Part shown: piece by piece, positions 25,300 through 33,452 of the stretch
Layout: every line of letters begins with the position of its first letter
How positions within the stretch are numbered: position 1 is the stretch's first letter
DNA from: Levilinea sp.
Lineage (GTDB): Bacteria > Chloroflexota > Anaerolineae > Anaerolineales > Anaerolineaceae
DNA length: 64,000 nucleotides
NCBI GenBank assembly: GCA_029975215.1
Contig: JARKPO010000017.1
Span: 41,742-105,741, forward strand
Direction: 5' to 3'
Made by a program: the position numbers and the translations under genes
Notes under the pieces: generated by a model
The model's database searches: none
Told to the model about the DNA's origin: nothing
The model's input: only the letters and a program-made list of their open reading frames with translations

Positions 25300-26447
25300 T
25301 CCTGCCAGCTTTCCCACATCTCGCTGGAGCGAATGCGGCTGATGCCGCCGCCGCCTTCCACGCTGCGGCCGCCGGTGAAGGCGCGGAAGAAGGGTTCGCC
25401 AATCACGTCCGCACGGTAGGCGGCAAAGAGCTCGCCAGGAATGCTGGCGATGAGCGGCGAGAACATTTCATCCACGTCTGCCAGGTACAGGCTGCGGGCG
25501 GCCTGCTCGTGCAGGGCTTTGGCACTCTTGGGGGCAATTGCCGCCACACGGCGGCCGATGGCGCGCGCCGCCACAGCCGATTCGACAATGCGCGACAGGT
25601 CGCGCTGACCGGCGGAGATGAAGAAGGTGGGGGTAGACACCGCGCGGGCAAAGTACTGCAAATGGCACCACTCCTCGGTCTCCTGGCCCAGGGCCGGGTC
25701 GCCGGAGGCTTCTAAGACCTTGGCCGCCGAGAACAGCGCCGTGCCAAAGTTGACTCCGCCGCCCACAAACACAAACTCGTTGGCGTCTTTCCATTCCTCC
25801 GCCAGGGCCTTGGCCACAGCGTCATTGGCCTGGATGGTTTCTTCGGCAGCGGCAGCCAAAGCGCGGATTTGGGCGCGCACTTCGCTGGCTTTGGCCGAGG
25901 TCAAATGCCCGCGCACTTCGCCAATGCGCACAGCGATGAGCAGCAGGCCCAGTTGGCTGGCAAAATAGCTGCGCACCCCAGGTACATGCACACCTTCCGG
26001 CTCGGGGAAGGGCGGCTGCACGGTCAGCACCACCCGCTGGGCGGCCTGGGCCACACGGCTGCCGGGGGTGGCCGTCAGCGCCACGGTGGTGGCCCCCGCC
26101 TGCCCGCCCATCGCCAGGGCTTCGGCTGTGCGCGAAACCGCGCCCGAAACCGAAATGCCGATCACCAGGTTGGTATTCGGCCCGCTGCGGGGAATAAAGC
26201 CAGCCCCGTAGCGCGCAAACTGCAAGGCGGTCATCGGTTCATCCGGCAGGCCCGTCAGGCGCTCAAAGGCCAGTTCGCTGCCCAAAGCCGCGTGATGCGA
26301 ATCGCCGCAGCCGGTCACAAAAATACGCTTCAAAGAAAGGCACAGCTCATGGTCCAATGTGGCCCGCGCACTTTCATCCACTGCCTGGAAAATGGCCTCC
26401 AACAAGGCTGGCAAACTTTTGATCTGATCCACCATCGCGTTGCTCAT
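25296..26447 (-). CDS. Double-SIS sugar isomerase (GlmS isomerase-like / AgaS-like)
   Basis: 383 residues with two SIS phosphosugar-binding domains (about 40-175 and 215-345). RIFVTGCGDSHHAALGSELAFE opens the first, NLVIGISVSGAVSRTAEAL holds its phosphate-binding loop, and FVFVGGGVNFGTALF opens the second. There is no glutaminase domain, so it is not GlmS. SIS pairs of this type catalyse aldose-ketose interconversion or deamination of amino-sugar phosphates. The start at 26447 gives ideal spacing to AAAGGAG; upstream codons overlap that ribosome site. Its stop overlaps the BtpA start. In this context it might convert a ribose-derived phosphate. Confidence 0.85.
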   Translation of the reverse strand: MSNAMVDQIKSLPALLEAIFQAVDESARATLDHELCLSLKRIFVTGCGDSHHAALGSELAFERLTGLPDEPMTALQFARYGAGFIPRSGPNTNLVIGISVSGAVSRTAEALAMGGQAGATTVALTATPGSRVAQAAQRVVLTVQPPFPEPEGVHVPGVRSYFASQLGLLLIAVRIGEVRGHLTSAKASEVRAQIRALAAAAEETIQANDAVAKALAEEWKDANEFVFVGGGVNFGTALFSAAKVLEASGDPALGQETEEWCHLQYFARAVSTPTFFISAGQRDLSRIVESAVAARAIGRRVAAIAPKSAKALHEQAARSLYLADVDEMFSPLIASIPGELFAAYRADVIGEPFFRAFTGGRSVEGGGGISRIRSSEMWESWQE

Positions 26448-26513
26448 CTGATTCATCTCCTTTAATCGTAAATTGTATCGAGGTTCCCACACCCAAAAAG
26501 GGCCAGCTTACAA

Positions 26514-27425
26514 TCAGCGTTCCCGCAGCCCTGCCAGGCGGCGCTGAGCCTCAGTCTGCACAGCAGGGGTCACCACCGGCACGCCCACCTGCTCCACCAC
26601 AAACGAGGCGGCCACCGCCCCATATTTCCCGGCCAGAGTCCAATCGCCGGTCTCACACCAACCCACCAGCAGCCCGCCGCAGAAAGCGTTGCCCGCCCCC
26701 ACTGGGTCCACCGCCTTCACCGCAACAGCAGGAATGTGCACGCGCTCCGGGCTGCCCGCCTGAGCCAGCAAGGAGCCTTCAGCCCCCATGCGCAGCGCCA
26801 CACGGCGCGCACCCGCGTCCATCAGGGCCTGCAGCAGCGCTTCGGGGGGGCGCTGACCCAACATAGACACGGCCTCTTCCAGATTGGGCGAAAAGAGGTC
26901 CGGTCCGCTGACCAAAGCGCGCACCTGGGCATCGCTCATGGGGTGTTCTGCCGGGCGGAAAACCTCCACGCTGACCACGGCCCCCAGGGCCTGCAAATCC
27001 GCCACCAGGGCAGATTCGCTCTCCTGGGGATGCACCCCCAGATGAAAGCCTTTGGCGCGGCGGTATGATTGCGGCAAGCGCTCGACACTGCGGCGCAGTT
27101 GTACGTCCAAGACGGGTCCCGGCACGCGCCACACCTGCACCCGCCGCCCATCCTCTTCCAGAGTTTGCCAGGCGCGCGGGGTGGGCAGATCTGAAACGTG
27201 AAGCCCGCTGGAATCCACACCGCAGGCCGTCAGCCAGGCGTGCACCTCCGGCGGCAGGTCGCGGCCTACGCCGGCATCTAACCCCACCCGCGGGGCCCAC
27301 AGGCGCATTCCAAAGGCAGTTTGCGGCCCGCCCCCGCCCAAAACGCCCATGCGCGTTTGCCCGTCGGGGTAAACGATATCATCCAGAATGACATTGAAAG
27401 TCACATAATCCACGCCCACGCTCAA
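26514..27425 (-). CDS. PfkB-family kinase, Mak32-like, GAGN variant, second copy
   Basis: A 303-residue paralogue of the kinase at 22614. It shares NVILDDIVYPDGQTRMGVLGGG and a substituted signature PVGAGNAFCGG, with Asn246 where PfkB kinases have the catalytic Asp. The shared substitution across two diverged copies suggests functional selection, not decay. It starts with TTG overlapping the preceding stop (TTGA); a GTG six bases on is possible. It sits 66 bases before the SIS gene. Substrate unknown. Confidence 0.8.
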   Translation of the reverse strand: MSVGVDYVTFNVILDDIVYPDGQTRMGVLGGGGPQTAFGMRLWAPRVGLDAGVGRDLPPEVHAWLTACGVDSSGLHVSDLPTPRAWQTLEEDGRRVQVWRVPGPVLDVQLRRSVERLPQSYRRAKGFHLGVHPQESESALVADLQALGAVVSVEVFRPAEHPMSDAQVRALVSGPDLFSPNLEEAVSMLGQRPPEALLQALMDAGARRVALRMGAEGSLLAQAGSPERVHIPAVAVKAVDPVGAGNAFCGGLLVGWCETGDWTLAGKYGAVAASFVVEQVGVPVVTPAVQTEAQRRLAGLRER

Positions 27426-28369
27426 CCCCCGCTCACCGCGCCAGGGCTGCCGGGATCCCGCTTCAACAGCTCCACGACTTCATTCCAGGTGGGCAGACCG
27501 CTGCGCGCGCCCACCTGCTGCACCACACAGCTGGCCGCCGTGACCCCAAAGCGCAGCGCCTCGGCCACCGACCACGAACGGGCCAGAGCCGCCAGAAACC
27601 CGGCGTGGAAGCAGTCGCCGGCGCCGGTGGTATCCACCACGCGCACCGTTTCGGCGGCGGCTTGCCAATGCTGCCCCGCAGCAAAAGCCTCTGCGCCCTG
27701 ACTGCCCAGGGTCACCACCACCAACTGCGGCCCCCAGCTCAAGAGGGTCTTGGCGGCTGTTTCGATGTCGGCATCGCCCGTGGCGTGTTCCAGGCCGTCT
27801 CGGCTGCAAAAAACGATGTCGCTCTGGCTGAGGGCCTGCTTCAGCTCAGCTCCGTGCGCCGGAGCTGAGGACTCCAAATCCACCGCCACCTGCCCCCGAC
27901 CGGCATGAACCGCCGCCGCAAAAGGCGAGAACCAGTGTGCCTCCACGGGCAAACTGTAGGCAAAGCGCGCTGAAGCCAGAGCCGCACGCAGCTCACGATC
28001 CAAAGGCGGCAGCTGCGAATGCACCGGTGCGATGAGGATGGTGCGTTTGCCGTCTGGTTCCACCACAATCACGGTGAAATCGGTGGACCGGCCCAAAACG
28101 GTACGCGCCATTTCCGTGTGCACCCCAAAGGTCTCAAACTCTTCGATGAGATGCTCGGCGTTCTCGTCGCTGCCCAACACGCCGCTCCAGGCGGTGCGCA
28201 GGCCCAGGCGTGCGGCTGCGCAGGCGGCATTGGCCACCAGCCCGCCCCCAAAGCGTCCTCCGTAGCGCACCACCAGCTTTTCATCACTTTTGGGCAGACG
28301 CGGCGCATGCAGCACAATGTCTAAAGCCGCCCCGCTCAAGCAAATCAGATCATAGGGATCGCTTGCCAT
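27422..28369 (-). CDS. PfkB-family sugar kinase (ribokinase-like)
   Basis: The 315-residue ribokinase-fold enzyme has intact signatures: GGRFGGGLVANAACAAARLG near residue 37 (signature 1) and VVDTTGAGDCFHAGF with catalytic Asp252 (signature 2). Of the five PfkB proteins in the operon this and the one at 31736 have fully canonical sites, so they are the best candidates for phosphorylating free ribose released by the nucleoside hydrolases. It overlaps the next kinase gene by 4 bases and follows a nucleoside hydrolase by 13 bases. Confidence 0.87.
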   Translation of the reverse strand: MASDPYDLICLSGAALDIVLHAPRLPKSDEKLVVRYGGRFGGGLVANAACAAARLGLRTAWSGVLGSDENAEHLIEEFETFGVHTEMARTVLGRSTDFTVIVVEPDGKRTILIAPVHSQLPPLDRELRAALASARFAYSLPVEAHWFSPFAAAVHAGRGQVAVDLESSAPAHGAELKQALSQSDIVFCSRDGLEHATGDADIETAAKTLLSWGPQLVVVTLGSQGAEAFAAGQHWQAAAETVRVVDTTGAGDCFHAGFLAALARSWSVAEALRFGVTAASCVVQQVGARSGLPTWNEVVELLKRDPGSPGAVSGG

Positions 28370-28382
28370 GCTTCACTCGATT

Positions 28383-29309
28383 TCACCGCAGGGTGCGGTA
28401 GAGGGTTTCCTTCCATTTGGGAATGTCAATCTCCCAGCACACTTCCACGTTGGCCTCGCGGTTTAGCACGCCGCGCTCATCCACCACTGTCATGCCGCGC
28501 GTGACCTCGCTGATAATCTCCACGTCCACATAGTGGCTGCTCTGGCGCACCGATACGCTGGGGTCCAGGGCCACGGCCATCGTTACCGGATCGGGCAGGG
28601 GCAAGGCCGGGTCCTTCAGCCAGGTGCGGTTGGTCTCAATTGCCTGGCGGTTGCAGTCCAGCGAAAAGTCGGCCAACACGGTGCCAAAGCCACGCACTTC
28701 GGCCATATCGGCCTCAGAAAGGTTGGCCTCACCGCGGCACAGCTCCCAGCCCACCATCACCAGGTGCAGACCAGAATGGAAGACCATCTTGGCTGCTTCG
28801 GGATCCACCCAGATGTTAAACTCCGCCGCCGGGGTGACGTTGCCCAAGGTGGCCGCCGCCCCGCCCATCACATAGCACACGGGGATTTTCTGGGCCAGAT
28901 CCGGTGCCAACGCCAAAGCCAGGGCCACATTGGTCAGCGGGCCTAAGGTCACCAGGGTGATCTCGCCAGGGTGGGCGCGCACGGCGTCAATCAGCGCCTG
29001 CACAGCGTGGCCCTCGGCCAGGGGGCGGCGCGGGGCAGGGTAGTTCATGCCGCCCATGCCGTCTGGTCCGTGGAAGAAATAGGCATAAGAAGGCTCGCGC
29101 AGCAGAGGCCTGGCTGCCCCCAGGTACACCGGGGTATCCTTGCCGCACAATTCCACTGTGTAGCGCGCATTCACCGCGCACATCTCCACCGGCACGTTGC
29201 CGGAGACCGTCGAAATGCCCACAACGTCCACATCCGGCCAGCGCAGTGCCATCAAAATGGCTACCGCATCGTCCGAAGCCGTATCCGTATCAATCCAAAA
29301 TTTGCGCAT
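28383..29309 (-). CDS. Nucleoside hydrolase (IunH family), copy 2
   Basis: 308 residues. N-terminal metal site [15 protein letters not shown] (D7, D9, D13, D14), inner loop [16 protein letters not shown], and the late [16 protein letters not shown] strand match the ribonucleoside hydrolase fold. It splits nucleosides to base and ribose in the cytoplasm. ATG has AAGGAGAG upstream. It is 34 bases after copy 3 and 13 before a PfkB kinase, the same hydrolase-kinase pairing seen at 23512/22614. The Ser in TASDD instead of Gly/Ile distinguishes it from its two paralogues. Confidence 0.9.
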   Translation of the reverse strand: MRKFWIDTDTASDDAVAILMALRWPDVDVVGISTVSGNVPVEMCAVNARYTVELCGKDTPVYLGAARPLLREPSYAYFFHGPDGMGGMNYPAPRRPLAEGHAVQALIDAVRAHPGEITLVTLGPLTNVALALALAPDLAQKIPVCYVMGGAAATLGNVTPAAEFNIWVDPEAAKMVFHSGLHLVMVGWELCRGEANLSEADMAEVRGFGTVLADFSLDCNRQAIETNRTWLKDPALPLPDPVTMAVALDPSVSVRQSSHYVDVEIISEVTRGMTVVDERGVLNREANVEVCWEIDIPKWKETLYRTLR

Positions 29310-29343
29310 ATCTGCTCTCCTTGCCCGGCTGCCTGTGGATGGA

Positions 29344-30279
29344 TTAATAGCGCGTCAGGCGCTCATGCAGCAGCCCCAATTCGGCCACCGCATCCACGCC
29401 CACGCACACCCGCGTGGGGCGGCGTTCGCCCCACTGGTGCGTACGGTCAGCAATGGTGAAGCCCGCGCAGCGTCCGGCCGTCTCCACATACACCGGCCAT
29501 TCTTCTGTCTGGAAGAAATCCGGGCGCAGCAAATAGGTGATGGTGGAGGGGTCGTGAGTGTGCACGCTGCCGTTCATACCGTAAAAGTCATGATGAAAGC
29601 CCTGATACACCGGCAGCATTTTCTGCAGCAGGCTCGTGTAGGGGGTATCCGCTTTGAAAATGCTGTCCAAAAACGCAGGGGTCATTGTCACGCGGGTGGT
29701 CACGTCCAGGCCCACCATTACCACCGGCCAATCCGCGCCAAACACCCGGTCGGCGGCGTGGACGTCATGGAAAATATTAGCCTCCGCCACCGGCGAAATA
29801 TTTCCCGGCACGGTGGCCGCCCCACCCATCAAGACCACCTCTTTGACCAGACCGGCGATTTTGGGCTCCAGCATCAGCGCCAGGGCGATATTGGTCAGCG
29901 GCCCCAGCGGCACCAGGGTAATCTCACCCGGGTGCGCCAGAACCGCCTTGACGATGAACTCAGCGGCGCTCATCCCCACCGGCTTACTCTGGGGGGCGGG
30001 CAGGTGGGTGTTGCCCATGCCGTCCTCGCCGTGTACCGGTGCAGCAATCAGTTCAGCCTCGGCCACCATCGGCCGCCCCGCGCCGGAGGCCACGGGCACA
30101 TCCGGCCGCCGGGCCAGCTCCACCAGGCGCAGGGCGTTAGCAGTGCAGTTCTCAATCACCGAATTGCCAAACACCGTGGTCAGGCCCACAATCTCCAGTT
30201 CCGGCGAGTTAAAGGCCGTCAAAATGGCCATGGTATCGTCTATGCCGGGGTCGGTATCAATAATGATTTTCTTCGCCAT
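29344..30279 (-). CDS. Nucleoside hydrolase (IunH family), copy 3
   Basis: 311 residues, the most canonical of the three: [16 protein letters not shown] gives D8, D10, D14, D15, and [23 protein letters not shown] is the typical active-site strand. Family members hydrolyse purine and/or pyrimidine ribonucleosides; the protein looks closest to the uridine/inosine-type group, but assignment of base is not safe. ATG has GGAGG. It lies 34 bases after the YjbQ gene. Three hydrolases in one locus suggest a broad or unusual nucleoside diet. Confidence 0.91.
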   Translation of the reverse strand: MAKKIIIDTDPGIDDTMAILTAFNSPELEIVGLTTVFGNSVIENCTANALRLVELARRPDVPVASGAGRPMVAEAELIAAPVHGEDGMGNTHLPAPQSKPVGMSAAEFIVKAVLAHPGEITLVPLGPLTNIALALMLEPKIAGLVKEVVLMGGAATVPGNISPVAEANIFHDVHAADRVFGADWPVVMVGLDVTTRVTMTPAFLDSIFKADTPYTSLLQKMLPVYQGFHHDFYGMNGSVHTHDPSTITYLLRPDFFQTEEWPVYVETAGRCAGFTIADRTHQWGERRPTRVCVGVDAVAELGLLHERLTRY

Positions 30280-30313
30280 GTCTGCCTCCAGATCCCTCGG
30301 GCCCCCGCCCCGA

Positions 30314-30724
30314 TTAAACGTCCGCCATCACGCGCACGATCACCCGCCGCTGACGCGGCCCGTCAAATTCACAAAACAGGATACTCTGCGAATGTCCCAA
30401 AGCCAGTTTGCCGCCCGTCACGATCAGAGTCTGGCTGACCCCCAGCAGGCTGGACTTAATATGTCCGGCGGCGTCGGCGGGGGTGTCGTACTGGTGCTTA
30501 AAATCCACACGGGTGGGCACCAGCCGCCGCAGTTCATCCAGCAAATCCACGGCGGTAGCGGGATCCATACCGCTGTTGTTGATCAAACCGGCTGTGGTGT
30601 GGGGCACGTACAGCACGCAAATGCCTTCCTGCACCCCACTGGCCCTGACCACCTCTTCCACCGCCGCGGTGATATTGGTCAGGCTCTCTTTTTCTGGCGT
30701 TTCCAGCGCAATCGTCTTCAACAT
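30314..30724 (-). CDS. yjbQ: YjbQ / UPF0047 family protein
   Basis: A 136-residue protein matching YjbQ in length and motifs: VLYVPHTTAGLINN, the metal-site region around LGVSQTLIVTGGKLALGHSQ, and the end FDGPRQRRVIVRV. Family members have been described as having weak thiamine-phosphate synthase activity; the true role is uncertain. The fold is metal-binding with conserved His and Cys/Glu. It stands between a PfkB gene (18 bases) and a nucleoside hydrolase (34 bases). In this operon it may act on a phosphorylated or ribosylated intermediate (inference). Confidence 0.87.
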   Translation of the reverse strand: MLKTIALETPEKESLTNITAAVEEVVRASGVQEGICVLYVPHTTAGLINNSGMDPATAVDLLDELRRLVPTRVDFKHQYDTPADAAGHIKSSLLGVSQTLIVTGGKLALGHSQSILFCEFDGPRQRRVIVRVMADV

Positions 30725-30742
30725 CGCATCCTCGCTTCCAAA

Positions 30743-31678
30743 TTATGAAGGGTCCAATAAAATTGCGTCCACTTCTGCGCGGGTGGGCACTTGCCGCCCC
30801 GACCCCATTTTTTGCACCTTAGCAGCCCCCATGGCGTTGGCAAAGGCCGCCGTGCGCGCCAGCGGCCAACCGGAAAGCCAGCCGAAAATCAGCGCGGCCG
30901 CAAAGGAATCGCCCGCCGCAGAGGTGTCAACCACCGGCACAGCAAAGCCAGGGTGATCCGCGCGCTCCTGGGCGGTGAACAGGCTGCATCCGTGCGGCCC
31001 GCGCTTCACCACCACGCCGCTCAGCCCGCGCGCCAACAGCGCGTTCACGCGGGCCTCCTCGCTGCCGTCCAGGGGGCTGACTGAGGGCAGTTCCTCATCG
31101 GTCAAGAGCAGCACAGATGTCCGATCCAGCGCGGCTTGCTGGTAGGCGGGATCAGCGCTGGCAAAAAACGGCCCAGGGTCAAAAAACACCGGCAGGCCCT
31201 GCTGGCGCGCCTGAGCCATCCCCGCCAACATGGCCGCGCGCACACGGGTTTCCTGCAGAGTGTAGCCCCAGCCGATCACCGCCTGAGCTGAGGCCACCGC
31301 TGCGCTCCAGGCGGGCAGCAGCGGCACTTCGGCCCCCTGCCCATACGCACCCAAGAAGACGTGACCGCTGCCGTCCGCGGCCACCAATGACACCACCGTG
31401 GTGGTGGTACCCTCGGTGGAGACGCTGCATGTATCTACGCCCTCCGCTTGCAGGGCGGTCAAAAGCGCACGGCCAGACCAATCGTCCCCCACCGTGCCCA
31501 GGGCGGTCATTTCCATCCCCAGGCGCGCTCCGGCGATGAGGAAATTTCCGGCTCCGCCCGGTTCGAGCTGCACCTTACTGGCCACCTGATGCTGGCCAGC
31601 CACCGCCGGAAGGTGGGGAATTTCGGTCACCAGATCGGTGACCAGGTCGCCAATGGAAACCACGCGCATTCTGTTCAT
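30743..31678 (-). CDS. PfkB-family sugar kinase, AAGD variant
   Basis: 311 residues. Start region VVSIGDLVTDLVTEIPHLP and QLEPGGAGNFLIAGARLG match PfkB signature 1; signature 2 reads VVDTSAAGDSFAAAL, with Asp257 kept but the first Gly of GAGD changed to Ala. The catalytic base is present, so activity is plausible. The anion-hole change may tune phosphate-donor binding. The ATG lacks a strong ribosome site, while TATAAT lies 10 bases upstream, so a second promoter or a near-leaderless message is possible. A downstream ATG (31669) is an alternative start. Confidence 0.83.
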   Translation of the reverse strand: MNRMRVVSIGDLVTDLVTEIPHLPAVAGQHQVASKVQLEPGGAGNFLIAGARLGMEMTALGTVGDDWSGRALLTALQAEGVDTCSVSTEGTTTTVVSLVAADGSGHVFLGAYGQGAEVPLLPAWSAAVASAQAVIGWGYTLQETRVRAAMLAGMAQARQQGLPVFFDPGPFFASADPAYQQAALDRTSVLLLTDEELPSVSPLDGSEEARVNALLARGLSGVVVKRGPHGCSLFTAQERADHPGFAVPVVDTSAAGDSFAAALIFGWLSGWPLARTAAFANAMGAAKVQKMGSGRQVPTRAEVDAILLDPS

Positions 31679-31718
31679 AGATGGATTATACCTGCTATAT
31701 CAAGTTTTTGTGTACCAA

Positions 31719-31734
31719 CCCCCATTTGCGGGGG
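31719..31734 (-). other. Short GC hairpin between two kinase genes
   Basis: CCCCC-GCAAAT-GGGGG on the minus strand, directly after the stop of the upstream kinase gene, with no U-run. TATAAT follows at about 31690, so this may mark a transcript boundary or processing point. Confidence 0.4.
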
Positions 31735-31735
31735 C

Positions 31736-32743
31736 TTACCCAGGGCAAGCTAGAGCCGCCAGCACCTCGTCTGCACCGCTGCAAAAAGCCCCGCCCGGGC
31801 GGGCCTCACTGCAAGACCGCAAAAAGGCGCACACCTGCGCTGCCCCGGGCATTTTCATCCCCGCGCCGTAACGCGTGGTGGCCAAAGCTCCCAACGCGCT
31901 GGCCAGGGTCCCCGCCGCCGCCAGGCTCAGCCTGCGCCGCAGGGCAAACAGCAGCCCGGCGCTAAAGGCATCTCCGGCACCGGTGGTATCCACGGTTTCA
32001 ATGGGGAAGATGGGGAAGAAGCACTTTTCACCCCTGTGATTGCCCAGCCAGCAGCCGCGCACACCCAGTTTCACCGCGCCCAGGCGCACCCCATAGGCCA
32101 TGAGCGCATCCAGGGCGGCTTCGGGCTGTTCGCTGCCGGCCAGGGCGTGCATCTCCTCCAGGCCGGTGATGCACAGGGTCAGTTGGGGCAGCAGCCGCCG
32201 CATCTCCTCCGGCGAACGCAGCACCGGCTCCAAGCCGCTGTCCAGGCTGAGGGGCACGCCCATCTGCGCGCCCAGGGCGGCAGCCTTCCAGGCGGCCTCA
32301 GCCTGCGGCGGCTTCAAAAAGGCATAGCCGGAAAAATGCAGCACGCCCGCACCTTCCAACATCTCTGCGGTAATCTGCTCCGGCGGCAGTTCTTCGTTGG
32401 CCCCGCGGAACGAGAACATGGTGCGTTCCCCATCTGGCGTGGTCACAATCATCGACAGACCTGTGCCCCGCTCCACGCGCGCCACCCGCCGCAAGTCAAT
32501 CCCTTCCGCTTCCAGCGGGCGGGTCACCTGCTCAGCCCATGCGTCGCGTCCCAGGGCCCCCACCAGGCCGGTGCGCAGCCCCAGACGGGCCAGCGTGACG
32601 GCCGAATTGGCCACCGAGCCGCCTACCTCCACCTCTACAAAATCCGAAATGCCGTCGCCCCCTGGCGGGGGATATTGGTGGATGGCCATCATGGTATCCA
32701 CGTTGAGATCGCCGAACAAGAGCACGTCCAACTCAGGCCCCAT
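31736..32743 (-). CDS. PfkB-family sugar kinase
   Basis: 335 residues from the ATG at 32743, which has GGGAGG upstream and overlaps the TrpF-like gene by 11 bases. It opens with DVLLFGDLNVDTMMAI, signature 1 VEVGGSVANSAVTLARLG and an intact signature 2 TVDTTGAGDAFSAGL. Likely a sugar or nucleoside kinase (ribokinase/adenosine kinase superfamily) acting in the cytoplasm. The C-terminal tail after LATTRYGAGMKMPG is about 40 residues longer than usual. With the kinase at 27422 it is one of two with canonical catalytic sites. Confidence 0.86.
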   Translation of the reverse strand: MGPELDVLLFGDLNVDTMMAIHQYPPPGGDGISDFVEVEVGGSVANSAVTLARLGLRTGLVGALGRDAWAEQVTRPLEAEGIDLRRVARVERGTGLSMIVTTPDGERTMFSFRGANEELPPEQITAEMLEGAGVLHFSGYAFLKPPQAEAAWKAAALGAQMGVPLSLDSGLEPVLRSPEEMRRLLPQLTLCITGLEEMHALAGSEQPEAALDALMAYGVRLGAVKLGVRGCWLGNHRGEKCFFPIFPIETVDTTGAGDAFSAGLLFALRRRLSLAAAGTLASALGALATTRYGAGMKMPGAAQVCAFLRSCSEARPGGAFCSGADEVLAALACPG

Positions 32744-33431
32744 GTGCACTGCCTCCCGGCGCGGCACGCACCGCGCGCACAAAAGCCGCCACCCGCGCCA
32801 TGTCTTTCATCAGCGGGTCGCCGGGCACGTTGGTGGCCGTGTTAGAATCCACCCCCCAGGGCTGCACAGCAGCAATGGATGCGGCCACGTTCTCCGCCGA
32901 AAGCCCGCCTGCCAGGATGACGGGGATTTTCACCAATTCCACAATGCGGCGGCTGATGCGCCAATCGTGGGTGGCACCGGTGGCCCCCACCCCCGGGAAG
33001 CCGCTCACCTTGCTGTCCAGCAGCAGCAGATCGGACACCTGAGCAAAGGACTGGGCCGCCGCCACACTGGTCTCATCTTCCACCGGCACAGCCTTCATCA
33101 GCTGCACGCGCTCCGGCAGACGAGAGCGCAGCCGGCGCATGCCGTCCACATCCACATCGTAGAGATCGGTGGACACATGCACAATATCCGGCCGCACCGC
33201 CGCCGCCATGCGCACAATCTCGTCCACATCCGTGGACATGGTGAGGGCCACGCTGCGTGTGCCGGCGGGCAAAGCCTCCACAAGGGCGCGCGCGGCGGCG
33301 AAATCCAGCTCGCCGTGCACCAGGCCGTAGCGCCCAGCCACAAAGCCCACCTGCTGCACGCCCATTTCTGCCGCCGCGGCGGCCTCTTCGGGGCGGGTGA
33401 AGGCGTAAATTTGAATCACACAGTCTGCCAT
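32733..33431 (-). CDS. TrpF-like TIM barrel lacking the catalytic cysteine
   Basis: The 232-residue protein is clearly related to phosphoribosylanthranilate isomerase: TRPEEAAAAAEMGVQQVGFV, the Asp-bearing strand LLLLDSKVSG (D139), GATGATHDWRIS, and IPVILAGGLSAENVAASIAAVQPWGVDSNT. But the KICG motif that carries the general-acid/base Cys in TrpF reads QIYA (Tyr9). Asp139 is kept. So it is unlikely to be the tryptophan enzyme; no other trp gene is near. A related Amadori-type or epimerase reaction on a ribosyl or phosphoribosyl compound is the natural guess. GAGG upstream of the ATG; 21 bases after the deaminase gene. Confidence 0.82.
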   Translation of the reverse strand: MADCVIQIYAFTRPEEAAAAAEMGVQQVGFVAGRYGLVHGELDFAAARALVEALPAGTRSVALTMSTDVDEIVRMAAAVRPDIVHVSTDLYDVDVDGMRRLRSRLPERVQLMKAVPVEDETSVAAAQSFAQVSDLLLLDSKVSGFPGVGATGATHDWRISRRIVELVKIPVILAGGLSAENVAASIAAVQPWGVDSNTATNVPGDPLMKDMARVAAFVRAVRAAPGGSAHGA

Positions 33432-33452
33432 GCAAGAACCTCGCTCTCCGCT

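Noticed and set aside
31719..31734. Hairpin after the kinase gene as intrinsic terminator.
   Set aside because: Only five base pairs and no U-run follow; kept only as a possible processing element.
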